Shown here one piece after another: positions 8,201-13,690 of a stretch of DNA of 16,877 bases. This DNA comes from an uncultured Anaerostipes sp. (lineage in GTDB: Bacteria > Bacillota > Clostridia > Lachnospirales > Lachnospiraceae): the NCBI GenBank assembly GCA_900756035.1, contig CAAEIR010000036.1:1-16877 (forward strand). The letters are read 5' to 3'. Made by a program: the position numbers and the translations under genes. The notes under the pieces are model-generated. The model had not been told where the DNA came from and ran no database searches. It saw only the letters and a list, made by a program, of their open reading frames with translations. The stretch's first letter is position 1. Every line of letters begins with the position of its first letter.

Positions 8201-8965
8201 GTTATAGTATGCTTCCTCCAAAGGAGCTCTGTAGAATCCATCCTGGAAACCGATAGAAGTAAGCTCTGTGGAGAATGTTGTATGGCGACAGTGATCAGAC
8301 CAGTAAGTATCCAGCACACGAATCTCTGTCATAGATGGATCTCTGTTTTCTTCTCCCTTAAAATAATTCTGGATATGAAGAAAATCTTTGAATGTCATTG
8401 CCAAATTCAACGAATTGTAGAGTTCTTTTAAATCTTCCTCTCCCATATCCTTGAATCCGTCCATAATTTTTACATCTTCCGGCTCCTCAAAATCCATAAT
8501 CAGAGTTTCCGGCTTCTCGGCGTCTGCTTCTCTGGAATCTACCGGATTAATGCAGTATTCCTTAATCTCTTCTAACTGTGCGTCTGTTACGTCTCCTTTG
8601 ACCACATACACAGTAGCGCTTCGAATTACGGCATCTTCATCTTCATTTAATAATTTTACACATTGCTGTGCAGAATCTGCTCTCTGATCAAATTGTCCCG
8701 GCAAAAATTCCACACCAAATGCTACTTCTCCCTGTTCCATCGGAAAGGTTTCTTCGTACACATCATCTACCGGCGGCTCACTGAACACAGTTCCTAATGC
8801 CTTGTCATAACTTACATCGGAAAGATTTTCGATGTCATAGCGGACCAGTACACGAACGTTTTCAATGTTCAGCCCGAGATACTGCTTTAATTCCTCCAGC
8901 AGCTCTTTTGCTTTTACTGCATAGTCTTTCTTCTTTTCAACATAGACTCTTCTTACTCTTCCCAT
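5210..8965 (-). CDS. purL: Phosphoribosylformylglycinamidine synthase, single-chain
   Basis: Fourth step of purine synthesis: FGAR + glutamine + ATP to FGAM. The 1251-aa chain joins all parts that Bacillus makes as PurS, PurL and PurQ. It has an N-terminal PurS-like/linker region, a synthase core with WSDHCRHTTF (about 222-231) and NETHNHPT (about 324-331), and a glutamine amidotransferase domain from about 987. In that domain I see the nucleophile C1092 (LGICNGF) and the H1222/E1224 pair (GHSER). The length and layout fit the clostridial/streptococcal single-chain clade. A longer frame starts at 8986, but the internal ATG at 8965 has GGGAGG 5 nt upstream, while the first ATG overlaps the previous gene and lacks a good site. 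It lies 13 nt after an M14-like gene, away from other pur genes. I see no purine riboswitch. Confidence 0.96.
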   Translation of the reverse strand: MGRVRRVYVEKKKDYAVKAKELLEELKQYLGLNIENVRVLVRYDIENLSDVSYDKALGTVFSEPPVDDVYEETFPMEQGEVAFGVEFLPGQFDQRADSAQQCVKLLNEDEDAVIRSATVYVVKGDVTDAQLEEIKEYCINPVDSREADAEKPETLIMDFEEPEDVKIMDGFKDMGEEDLKELYNSLNLAMTFKDFLHIQNYFKGEENRDPSMTEIRVLDTYWSDHCRHTTFSTELTSIGFQDGFYRAPLEEAYYNYMDDFEDLYAERDDKFVCLMDIALMAMKRLKKEGKIADMEESDEINACSIVVPVEIDGKEEEWLVSFKNETHNHPTEIEPFGGAATCLGGAIRDPLSGRSYVYQAMRVTGAADPTVPLKDTLKGKLSQHKIVNGAANGYSSYGNQIGLATGLVNEIYHPDYVAKRMEIGAVMGAAPRKNVIRENSDPGDIIILLGGRTGRDGCGGATGSSKVHTEESIETCGAEVQKGNPPTERKIQRLFRREEVSRLIKKCNDFGAGGVSVAIGELADGLVVNLDKVPKKYAGLDGTELAISESQERMAVVVDAKDVDQFLVYSEEENLEAVAVAEVTKEARLVLTWRGKEIVNISRAFLDTNGAHQETEVFVEIPHRVESYFNQTEETESFKEVCKSTLSDLNVCSQKGLVERFDSSIGAGTVTMPYGGKYQLTPIQTMIAKLPVLHGKTDTVTMMSYGFDPYLSKWSPFHGAVYAITESIAKIVASGGDYRKIRLTFQEYFKRLGEDKTRWGQPVAALLGAYQAQIGFGLPSIGGKDSMSGTFNDIDVPPTLVSFAVDVAKTTDIITPELKKPGNRLVRICIPVDAYNLPIYSEVKKVYKRIQKLIKDKSIKSAYAIGGGGALEAVAKMAFGNKYGVVFDEELELKDLTEPKFGSFVVEMDTRDIHKLGIPGLLIGEITEKHEFVFGEESVSLDEAIEIWTKPLENVFPTKSEGSQEILDTTRNYVKGNIYVCKNKVAKPTVFIPVFPGTNCEYDSAKAFERAGADVITKVFKNLDAQGIRDSVEVFEKAIKESQIIMFPGGFSAGDEPDGSAKFFATAFRNEKLKEAVMDLLNKRDGLALGICNGFQALIKLGLVPEGKIVEQSAKSPTLTTNRIGRHISKVAYTRIASNLSPWFNNVNVGDVFSIPVSHGEGRFVADEDVIQKLFENGQVATQYVDLSGDPTMNEDFNPNGSYHAIEGITSPDGRVLGKMGHSERRDDYVGMNIVGLKDQKIFESGVEYFK

Positions 8966-8970
8966 GATTT

Positions 8971-8976
8971 CCTCCC
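8971..8976 (-). promoter_or_regulatory. Ribosome binding site deciding the purL start
   Basis: GGGAGG followed by AAATC and ATG (8965) selects the internal methionine. It falls inside the first codons of the longer reading frame, which argues against the upstream ATG at 8986. Confidence 0.75.
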
Positions 8977-8978
8977 AT

Positions 8979-9926
8979 TTATTCATGTAGTTTCTTAATC
9001 ACCTGAAATGCAGATGCATTTTCTAAAATTGTTGGCTGGTTTTCGGCAAAAAAGACAATACCGTCCACCTTGGAATGAATTTCCGATAGGATTTCCCCAT
9101 CGTATGGACTCAAAATTTCCCCTAACAGCTGCCCTCTCTGAACTTCTTCATTGACTCTTGCAAATCTTCTCAGAAAACCAGGAGCCTCTGCTTTGATAGA
9201 AACTAAATCCTCTTCTTCTATAATACTAGCAATATACCCATTATGGCAATTATATTTTAAAATTCCCATACGAGTTAAAAAACGAAGTACGGAAGATACT
9301 GCCTGCTTTGCCAATGCTTCATTAATATTTCCGGTTGCACCGGAATAAATTGAAAAAGCATCCGTTCCATTGATCTGCCAGTTATAGTTTAATGTTGTCT
9401 TGTCAAAGTTCCTCTGCCTGCTCGTAACCACATAAGGCAGACCAAATAAATTTGCAAGACTTACGCTTTCTTTTCCGGTAGACGGCATTCTGACATGCGG
9501 AATGAAATCTCCAGGCTGATAAAAGGACGGAAAATGAATTCCGTAGCGGAATCCCTTCACCTTGTCAAAAAGATGGGCTGCCAGACGGCTGGTTGGTTCT
9601 CCCTGAAAATTTCCCGGAAACTGACGATTAATATCGCTGTTGTCCGATACCCAGTACTTTTGTCCCACATTCATGGAAAAGTTATTAACACAAGGAACAA
9701 CCAATATCTGATTTTCTCCTACAATCGCCCCGCTTTTTTCCAGATCTTTTAACCGTTGTACTAAGAGAGAGCAAATATAAAGCTGCTGAAACTCGTTTCC
9801 CCGCATTGATCCTACAATACAGGCTGCTCGCTCAAGCTCGCCCCCTTTTTTCCCAAACCAGTATCCCTCGATCTGAAATTCATCTCTTAAATAATTACCG
9901 GAGGAATAAAGAATTTCTTTTCTCAT
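8979..9926 (-). CDS. M14/AstE-aspartoacylase-like protein B, degenerate active site
   Basis: Resembles the succinylglutamate desuccinylase/aspartoacylase branch of M14 zinc carboxypeptidases, which remove acyl groups from amino acids. In its 315 aa the HxxE zinc motif reads RGNE (R42 for His, E45 kept). A second histidine is kept (H131 in YGIHFPS), and so is the DINRQFPG substrate motif (98-105). The usual catalytic Glu position, aligned to ESGA of the neighbour, is Tyr (Y194 in IYSGA). Residues from about 228 form the beta-rich, lipoyl-like C-terminal domain typical of this branch. It starts by a 4-nt ATGA overlap with the upstream paralogue, whose last codons contain its GGAGG site. With zinc ligand and catalytic Glu both changed it is probably not an ordinary hydrolase. 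Real function unknown. Confidence 0.8.
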   Translation of the reverse strand: MRKEILYSSGNYLRDEFQIEGYWFGKKGGELERAACIVGSMRGNEFQQLYICSLLVQRLKDLEKSGAIVGENQILVVPCVNNFSMNVGQKYWVSDNSDINRQFPGNFQGEPTSRLAAHLFDKVKGFRYGIHFPSFYQPGDFIPHVRMPSTGKESVSLANLFGLPYVVTSRQRNFDKTTLNYNWQINGTDAFSIYSGATGNINEALAKQAVSSVLRFLTRMGILKYNCHNGYIASIIEEEDLVSIKAEAPGFLRRFARVNEEVQRGQLLGEILSPYDGEILSEIHSKVDGIVFFAENQPTILENASAFQVIKKLHE

Positions 9927-10861
9927 AGATGATTTCCTCCTATGACTCTGGCCACTAAAGATCCCTCTGTCACACCCGGATGTTCCCGAAGTGTCATCAA
10001 GAATCCGTCTGTCGGCGCAATCACTTCCTCTTCTGCGACACCCATCAAAGGATTCTGAATTCTTCCAATGACTTCTCCTTTTTTTACATGGTCTTTTAAT
10101 TTCTTATAGGATACAAACAATCCGGATGATTCACAATTCAGATAGTAAATTTCATCCTCCCGAATCACCGGCACATTTTTTCTGCAGCTTTGTTTCCCTT
10201 TCCAGATTCCAAGCTCTGTCATGACAGAAAAAATCCCATCAATAATCTGCCTGCAATATTCATATTCAATGCGAAATGCCGCCCCCGATTCTGTAACAAG
10301 GGTAGGAATTCCCATCTTATTCATCGTATATGCCAGACTTCCCTCATTCACTGTGGCAGATGGATGCACCCACACCAGATCAGTATTCATTAATCCGGAC
10401 AGGCGCAGCAGTTCTTCTCCATAATCATCATTTAATCGTACCTGAGGTATCTCCTGCAAAAAAATATTACTGGAATGAATATCAATACAGCAGGAGGCTC
10501 CTTTTAACTCTTCTACAAGCTTTGCAGCTGTGTATTCTTCCAGCCCGCCATTGATATTTCCGGGAAATACAGTGCTGTAATCCATATCGGAAATCGGTAC
10601 CGCACGAGTTCTGGCATCCAATCCCAGAGGATTTACTGCCGGATACACATCGACAATCCCGGACAATAATTCAAAATTTTCTTTCATTCTCCGGATAATC
10701 TCTCCGCAGATATACTGTCCGCCAAGTTCATCTCCATAAATTCCAGATACCAGGCAAATCCTCTTTTCCTCTCCTGTAAGTTGATCCGGCATCATCCGGT
10801 TCTTCTTTATTCGAAGCATCTCCCCTACAGGGAGTTTTACAGATACTACAGTATCTATCAT
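9923..10861 (-). CDS. M14/AstE-aspartoacylase-like protein A, altered zinc site
   Basis: A 312-aa paralogue of the next gene in the same family. The zinc motif, normally HGDE, reads YGDE: Y42 replaces His, E45 is kept. CIDIHSSN (H129) supplies the second histidine, and TESGA supplies the expected catalytic E191. The substrate-binding DxNR stretch is replaced by DMDYSTVFPG (92-101), so the Asn-Arg pair is missing, though R84 upstream is present. The C-terminal third, from about 230, is the beta-rich domain containing KKGEVIGRI. The gene lies 33 nt after the antiporter stop, with AGAGG 9 nt before its ATG. It is coupled to the second paralogue by ATGA. The losses differ from those of its partner, so the two may act together. 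Substrate unknown. Confidence 0.8.
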   Translation of the reverse strand: MIDTVVSVKLPVGEMLRIKKNRMMPDQLTGEEKRICLVSGIYGDELGGQYICGEIIRRMKENFELLSGIVDVYPAVNPLGLDARTRAVPISDMDYSTVFPGNINGGLEEYTAAKLVEELKGASCCIDIHSSNIFLQEIPQVRLNDDYGEELLRLSGLMNTDLVWVHPSATVNEGSLAYTMNKMGIPTLVTESGAAFRIEYEYCRQIIDGIFSVMTELGIWKGKQSCRKNVPVIREDEIYYLNCESSGLFVSYKKLKDHVKKGEVIGRIQNPLMGVAEEEVIAPTDGFLMTLREHPGVTEGSLVARVIGGNHL

Positions 10862-10894
10862 CTCTCAAACCTCTTTTCCTACTGAAGTTTCTTT

Positions 10895-12061
10895 TTATGA
10901 AGTAAATAACAGTTTCAATAATATCGGTGCCAGTAAAGTTGTCACCAAAACCATAATTACAACAGGGGCAAAAAATGCCTCTGAAAGCAGTCCCATTGCA
11001 ATTCCTTTCTGAGCTACAATCAATGCCACTTCTCCACGGCATACCATTCCTGCTCCGATCTGCAGAGATTCTCGCTTTCCGTATTTGCAGAATATCGCGC
11101 CGACTCCGCATCCGATAATTTTTGAAAGTACCGCGATAACACTCAGCACAATCGTAAAAATAATCAAGGACTGACCCATTCCCTGCACGTTCACATTCAG
11201 ACCGATGCTGGCAAAAAATATCGGTGTTATAAACATATAAGACAGAACCTCTATCTTACGATGGATGTAAAACCGCTCCGGAAGCCTGCATAAAATAATA
11301 CCTGCCAGGTATGCCCCGGTAATATCTGCAATTCCGAATACTTCCGCTAAAAATGCCAGTGCAAGACAAAATGAAAGTGCAAGCACCGGGACTCTTCTTC
11401 TGTGTCTCTGGATTCCCGGATCTTTGTAGGTAGACAGCCATTCAAAAAATTTCTTTACCGCAATTCCTCCAATTCCTGAAATCGCAAAGAATGCGAGCAT
11501 CTTCCCAAGAATCAAAAGAACGGACTGAATCTGAAAACCACCGGCACCTCCGATACTGGTCATAATCGATAAAAGAATAATTCCCAGAATATCATCGATA
11601 ATTGCAGCACCTAAAATTGCAGTTCCTACCGGTCCTTTGAGTTTGCCCATATCCTGCAGGGCCTCTACCGTAATACTTACGGAGGTTGCGGTTAAAATTA
11701 CACCGATAAAGACAGCCTCCAGAATTTCTGTTCCATAGACCAAAGCAAGAACAGCCCCTCCAATCAACGGAACCACAACTCCGCACAGAGCAATGATAAA
11801 AGCAGGCAGACCGCTTTCCTTCAACTCATCAATATCTGTCTCGAGTCCTGCCTCAAACATCAAAACAACAACCCCGACTTCTGCAAGGTTTAAAATGGAA
11901 TCAGATGGTTCCACCAGATTTAATACTACCGGACCTAAAAGAATTCCCGCAAGAAGCGCCCCGACTACCGGCGGCATATTAAACTTCCTTGAAATCAGAC
12001 TAAAAGATTTCGTAAGCGCAAGAATAATTGCAAGATCCAGCAAAAACTTATATTCTTCCAT
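10895..12061 (-). CDS. CPA2-family cation:proton antiporter
   Basis: A membrane protein of the monovalent cation:proton antiporter-2 family (Kef/NapA type), exchanging Na+ or K+ for H+. Its 388 aa are nearly all hydrophobic and fit 12-13 membrane segments. It shows the family stretches PPVVGALLAGILLGP, GVVVLMFEAGLE and GAAIIDDILGI, where the Asp pair (about 156-157) is the ion-binding site. There is no C-terminal RCK/TrkA-N domain, so it lacks the nucleotide gating module of Kef proteins. The longer frame opens at TTG 12112, but that TTG is the start of the -35 box. The ATG at 12061 has GGAGG 7 nt upstream and is preferred. It is first gene of a probable unit with two M14-like genes and purL. 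Confidence 0.9.
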   Translation of the reverse strand: MEEYKFLLDLAIILALTKSFSLISRKFNMPPVVGALLAGILLGPVVLNLVEPSDSILNLAEVGVVVLMFEAGLETDIDELKESGLPAFIIALCGVVVPLIGGAVLALVYGTEILEAVFIGVILTATSVSITVEALQDMGKLKGPVGTAILGAAIIDDILGIILLSIMTSIGGAGGFQIQSVLLILGKMLAFFAISGIGGIAVKKFFEWLSTYKDPGIQRHRRRVPVLALSFCLALAFLAEVFGIADITGAYLAGIILCRLPERFYIHRKIEVLSYMFITPIFFASIGLNVNVQGMGQSLIIFTIVLSVIAVLSKIIGCGVGAIFCKYGKRESLQIGAGMVCRGEVALIVAQKGIAMGLLSEAFFAPVVIMVLVTTLLAPILLKLLFTS

Positions 12062-12068
12062 ATTTTTT

Positions 12069-12073
12069 CCTCC
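12069..12073 (-). promoter_or_regulatory. Ribosome binding site deciding the antiporter start
   Basis: GGAGG, then AAAAAAT, then ATG at 12061. It lies just downstream of the predicted transcription start, so the leader is very short and the upstream TTG cannot be translated from this promoter. Confidence 0.75.
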
Positions 12074-12083
12074 ATTATTTCGT

Positions 12084-12112
12084 ATCGTAACACACATATT
12101 TTCCCTTGTCAA
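12084..12112 (-). promoter_or_regulatory. Promoter of the antiporter unit
   Basis: On the minus strand TTGACA (12112-12107), a 17-bp spacer and TACGAT (12089-12084). The -35 is perfect and the -10 is 4 of 6. The -35 lies wholly inside the palindrome 12106-12123. Confidence 0.65.
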
Positions 12113-12123
12113 TTCATTGACAA
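12106..12123. promoter_or_regulatory. 18-bp palindrome over the antiporter -35 (possible operator)
   Basis: TTGTCAAT-TC-ATTGACAA is a perfect inverted repeat with 8-bp arms and a 2-bp centre. It covers the -35 hexamer, a classic place for a dimeric regulator to block or assist RNA polymerase. No regulator gene is nearby and I do not recognise the motif. Confidence 0.5.
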
Positions 12124-12146
12124 TCCATGTTTTTTCTCTTCACTTC

Positions 12147-12175
12147 TTGCTTTTTTCTCAAAGCTTTAGTATAGT
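12147..12175 (+). promoter_or_regulatory. Promoter of the DUF1292 gene
   Basis: TTGCTT (12147-12152), a 17-bp spacer and TATAGT (12170-12175). Transcription should begin near 12182, about 30 nt before the ATG. It points away from the antiporter promoter. Confidence 0.6.
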
Positions 12176-12200
12176 GAAAAAAGAAACTGATAAGCAGGAA

Positions 12201-12207
12201 AGAGGTG
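12201..12207 (+). promoter_or_regulatory. Ribosome binding site deciding the DUF1292 start
   Basis: AGAGGTG lies 5 nt (7 nt from the AGAGG core) before ATG 12213. It picks this methionine out of a much longer open frame that runs antisense through the antiporter gene. Confidence 0.65.
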
Positions 12208-12212
12208 CTATT

Positions 12213-12533
12213 ATGAGTAATTTTGAAGAAGATGTAATTATAGAAGAAGAAAGTCCCGTTCTCCATTTGGAACTGGAAGATGGGTCTATCATGGATTGTG
12301 CCGTGATAAGCCTATTTGAAGCTGAAGAACAGGAATATATTGCCCTGGTTTCCCTTGAAGATCTGGAAAGTGAGAAAGAGGAAAGCACACTCCTTTTATA
12401 CCGTTATCTCCAGGATCCGGAAGATGAAGATGCCTTCCGTCTCGATAACATCGAAAGCGATGAAGAATATGAGATGGTAACTTCTGTCCTTGATGCCATC
12501 TTAGAAGAAGAGGCCGAAGAAGAAGAGGAATAA
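12213..12533 (+). CDS. DUF1292 family acidic protein
   Basis: A small cytoplasmic protein of 106 aa. About 38 percent of residues are Asp or Glu (roughly 30 E and 10 D), and it ends in a run of glutamates. The core pattern (VLHLELEDGS, then EYIALVSLED, TLLLYRYLQD, LDNIESDEEYEMVTSVLDAIL) fits DUF1292, a family widespread in Firmicutes (relatives of B. subtilis YrzB) with no settled function. It has its own promoter, ribosome site and terminator, so it stands alone rather than in the yrrK-type cluster where the family is often found. The frame is open back to 11793, but the upstream part is antisense to the antiporter and is not part of the gene. Confidence 0.85.
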   Translation: MSNFEEDVIIEEESPVLHLELEDGSIMDCAVISLFEAEEQEYIALVSLEDLESEKEESTLLLYRYLQDPEDEDAFRLDNIESDEEYEMVTSVLDAILEEEAEEEEE

Positions 12534-12557
12534 TATCAAATATACTCCGGTTATTAC

Positions 12558-12593
12558 AAAGGATAGCTGTCTGTCGGACATCTATCCTTTTTT
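12558..12593 (+). terminator. Terminator of the DUF1292 gene
   Basis: The arms 12558-12571 and 12576-12590 pair with one mismatch (AAAGGATAG against CTATCCTTT plus an inner TGTC/GGACA). A T run follows at 12588-12593. On the minus strand the same hairpin is followed by only TTTG, so it may work weakly for the converging alkyltransferase gene too. Confidence 0.8.
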
Positions 12594-12612
12594 CTATACC
12601 TTCACAATCATA

Positions 12613-13131
12613 TTAATAAAAAAACTCAGACAAATCCACCCCCTCTATGGAAAGTAATTTTATTTTCTTATCGATTCCCCCGGCATACCCGGTCAGATTT
12701 CCCTTCGCGCCTACTACACGATGGCACGGAATTATAATTGATCTAGGATTGTGTCCTACCGCTCCTCCCACTGCCTGAGCCGCCATAGAAGTCTGCCCTC
12801 TTTTTCTTGCTATCTCTCCGGCAATTTCACCATAAGTCCTTGTCCTGCCATAAGGGATCGCACAAAGAATCTCCCAGACTTCTTTTGCAAAAGCACTTCC
12901 CTCCGGCGCCAAAGCAACTTCAGCAATCGAAGGCTTCTCTCCCGCAAAGTACCGGTCAAGCCATGATTTTGTTTTCTGCAAAACCAGTGTGTCCATTTTT
13001 TGCATTTCCTCACTCTTCATCGTCCCCAGAAAGTACTTCTGATTCTCCAGCCAGATTCCCACAAGTGCCCCGTCCTTCTCAGCCAGAAGAATTTTTCCCA
13101 ACGGCGATTCATAATCTGCTGTAAAAATCAT
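12613..13131 (-). CDS. ogt: Methylated-DNA-[protein]-cysteine S-methyltransferase
   Basis: A suicide repair protein that moves the alkyl group from O6-alkylguanine in DNA to its own cysteine. Of its 172 aa, the first half is the variable N-terminal domain. The second half carries the helix-turn-helix DNA-binding region (GRTRTYGEIA...AVGGAVGHNP) and the active-site motif IIIPCHRVVG with C136. A longer frame starts at 13161 inside the previous gene. The ATG at 13131 has GGGAGG 5 nt upstream and sits 10 nt after the DUF1653 stop, and the sequence MIFTADYESPLG is a typical family start. Last gene of the gltX-helicase-DUF1653 cluster. The symbol ogt follows the stand-alone, non-Ada form. Confidence 0.94.
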   Translation of the reverse strand: MIFTADYESPLGKILLAEKDGALVGIWLENQKYFLGTMKSEEMQKMDTLVLQKTKSWLDRYFAGEKPSIAEVALAPEGSAFAKEVWEILCAIPYGRTRTYGEIAGEIARKRGQTSMAAQAVGGAVGHNPRSIIIPCHRVVGAKGNLTGYAGGIDKKIKLLSIEGVDLSEFFY

Positions 13132-13136
13132 AAATA

Positions 13137-13142
13137 CCTCCC
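13137..13142 (-). promoter_or_regulatory. Ribosome binding site deciding the ogt start
   Basis: GGGAGG, then TATTT, then ATG at 13131. The site begins at the last base of the DUF1653 stop codon. Confidence 0.75.
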
Positions 13143-13690
13143 TATCTTGGTTTCTTTTCATACTGAAGTTTCGTACGGATAACTTTATCTAACTCATAAT
13201 ATTTCTCTTCTCTGCTCTGCCCATTTAAGATACAATCCATGGCAATTCCCATGGAATCCAACATAGAATCTGTCCACTGGTCCCGGTATTGGATCAGAAG
13301 ATTCTGTCGTTCTTCCAGATCCTTCGCATCTAAAAATCGGAATAAAATCTCCATATCCTGAATCTCACTGCTATCCTTGGCCAATGTCTCTGTCTTATTT
13401 TGCTCTGCTTCTTTCTGTGGCTGTCTCATCAAAGGATTTTCAATACCTGCTTCTTTTAATATTGTTCTTTCAAAACGGTATTTCTGACCGGACTGTGGAT
13501 ATTTTTCACGATCGACCTCACTCATAAACATAGGAAGAGGTCTCGCATAAATTCTATAGTCACCATAAAGTGCCTGATAAATCACCAGATCCTCTTGTGT
13601 CTCTGTATGTTTTGCAATCGTAACTATCTGATACAAGTTTCCTTTGAAATGCAAATAAAACTCACCTGCTTTTGGAATCTCTCTTGTCAT
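13142..13690 (-). CDS. DUF1653 protein with C-terminal helical extension
   Basis: A 182-aa protein. Residues about 5-68 (AGEFYLHFKGNLYQIVTIAKH, then LVIYQALYGD, then PLPMFMSEV) match DUF1653, a small beta-rich domain usually found alone in proteins of about 70 aa. The remaining roughly 110 aa are charged and look alpha-helical, with no motif I recognise (HTETQEDL belongs to the domain, EEKYYELDKVIRTKL to the tail). The start at 13690 has GAGGAGG 8 nt upstream. The longer frame from 13810 runs inside the helicase gene and is rejected. It overlaps the helicase end by 29 nt, so translation is probably coupled. Neighbours suggest a nucleic-acid-linked role, but that is inference. Function unknown. 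Confidence 0.8.
   Translation of the reverse strand: MTREIPKAGEFYLHFKGNLYQIVTIAKHTETQEDLVIYQALYGDYRIYARPLPMFMSEVDREKYPQSGQKYRFERTILKEAGIENPLMRQPQKEAEQNKTETLAKDSSEIQDMEILFRFLDAKDLEERQNLLIQYRDQWTDSMLDSMGIAMDCILNGQSREEKYYELDKVIRTKLQYEKKPR

Noticed and set aside
7979..8431. 150-codon plus-strand frame inside purL
   Set aside because: Antisense to the conserved PurL N-terminal half, where protein similarity explains the sequence fully.
12062..12112. 17-residue N-terminal extension of the antiporter from TTG 12112
   Set aside because: The TTG is the first part of the -35 box, so it lies upstream of the transcript. The ATG at 12061 has a perfect RBS.
11793..12212. Upstream part of the long plus-strand frame ending in the DUF1292 protein
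   Set aside because: It is antisense to the antiporter gene. The promoter at 12147-12175 and RBS at 12201 place the true start at 12213.
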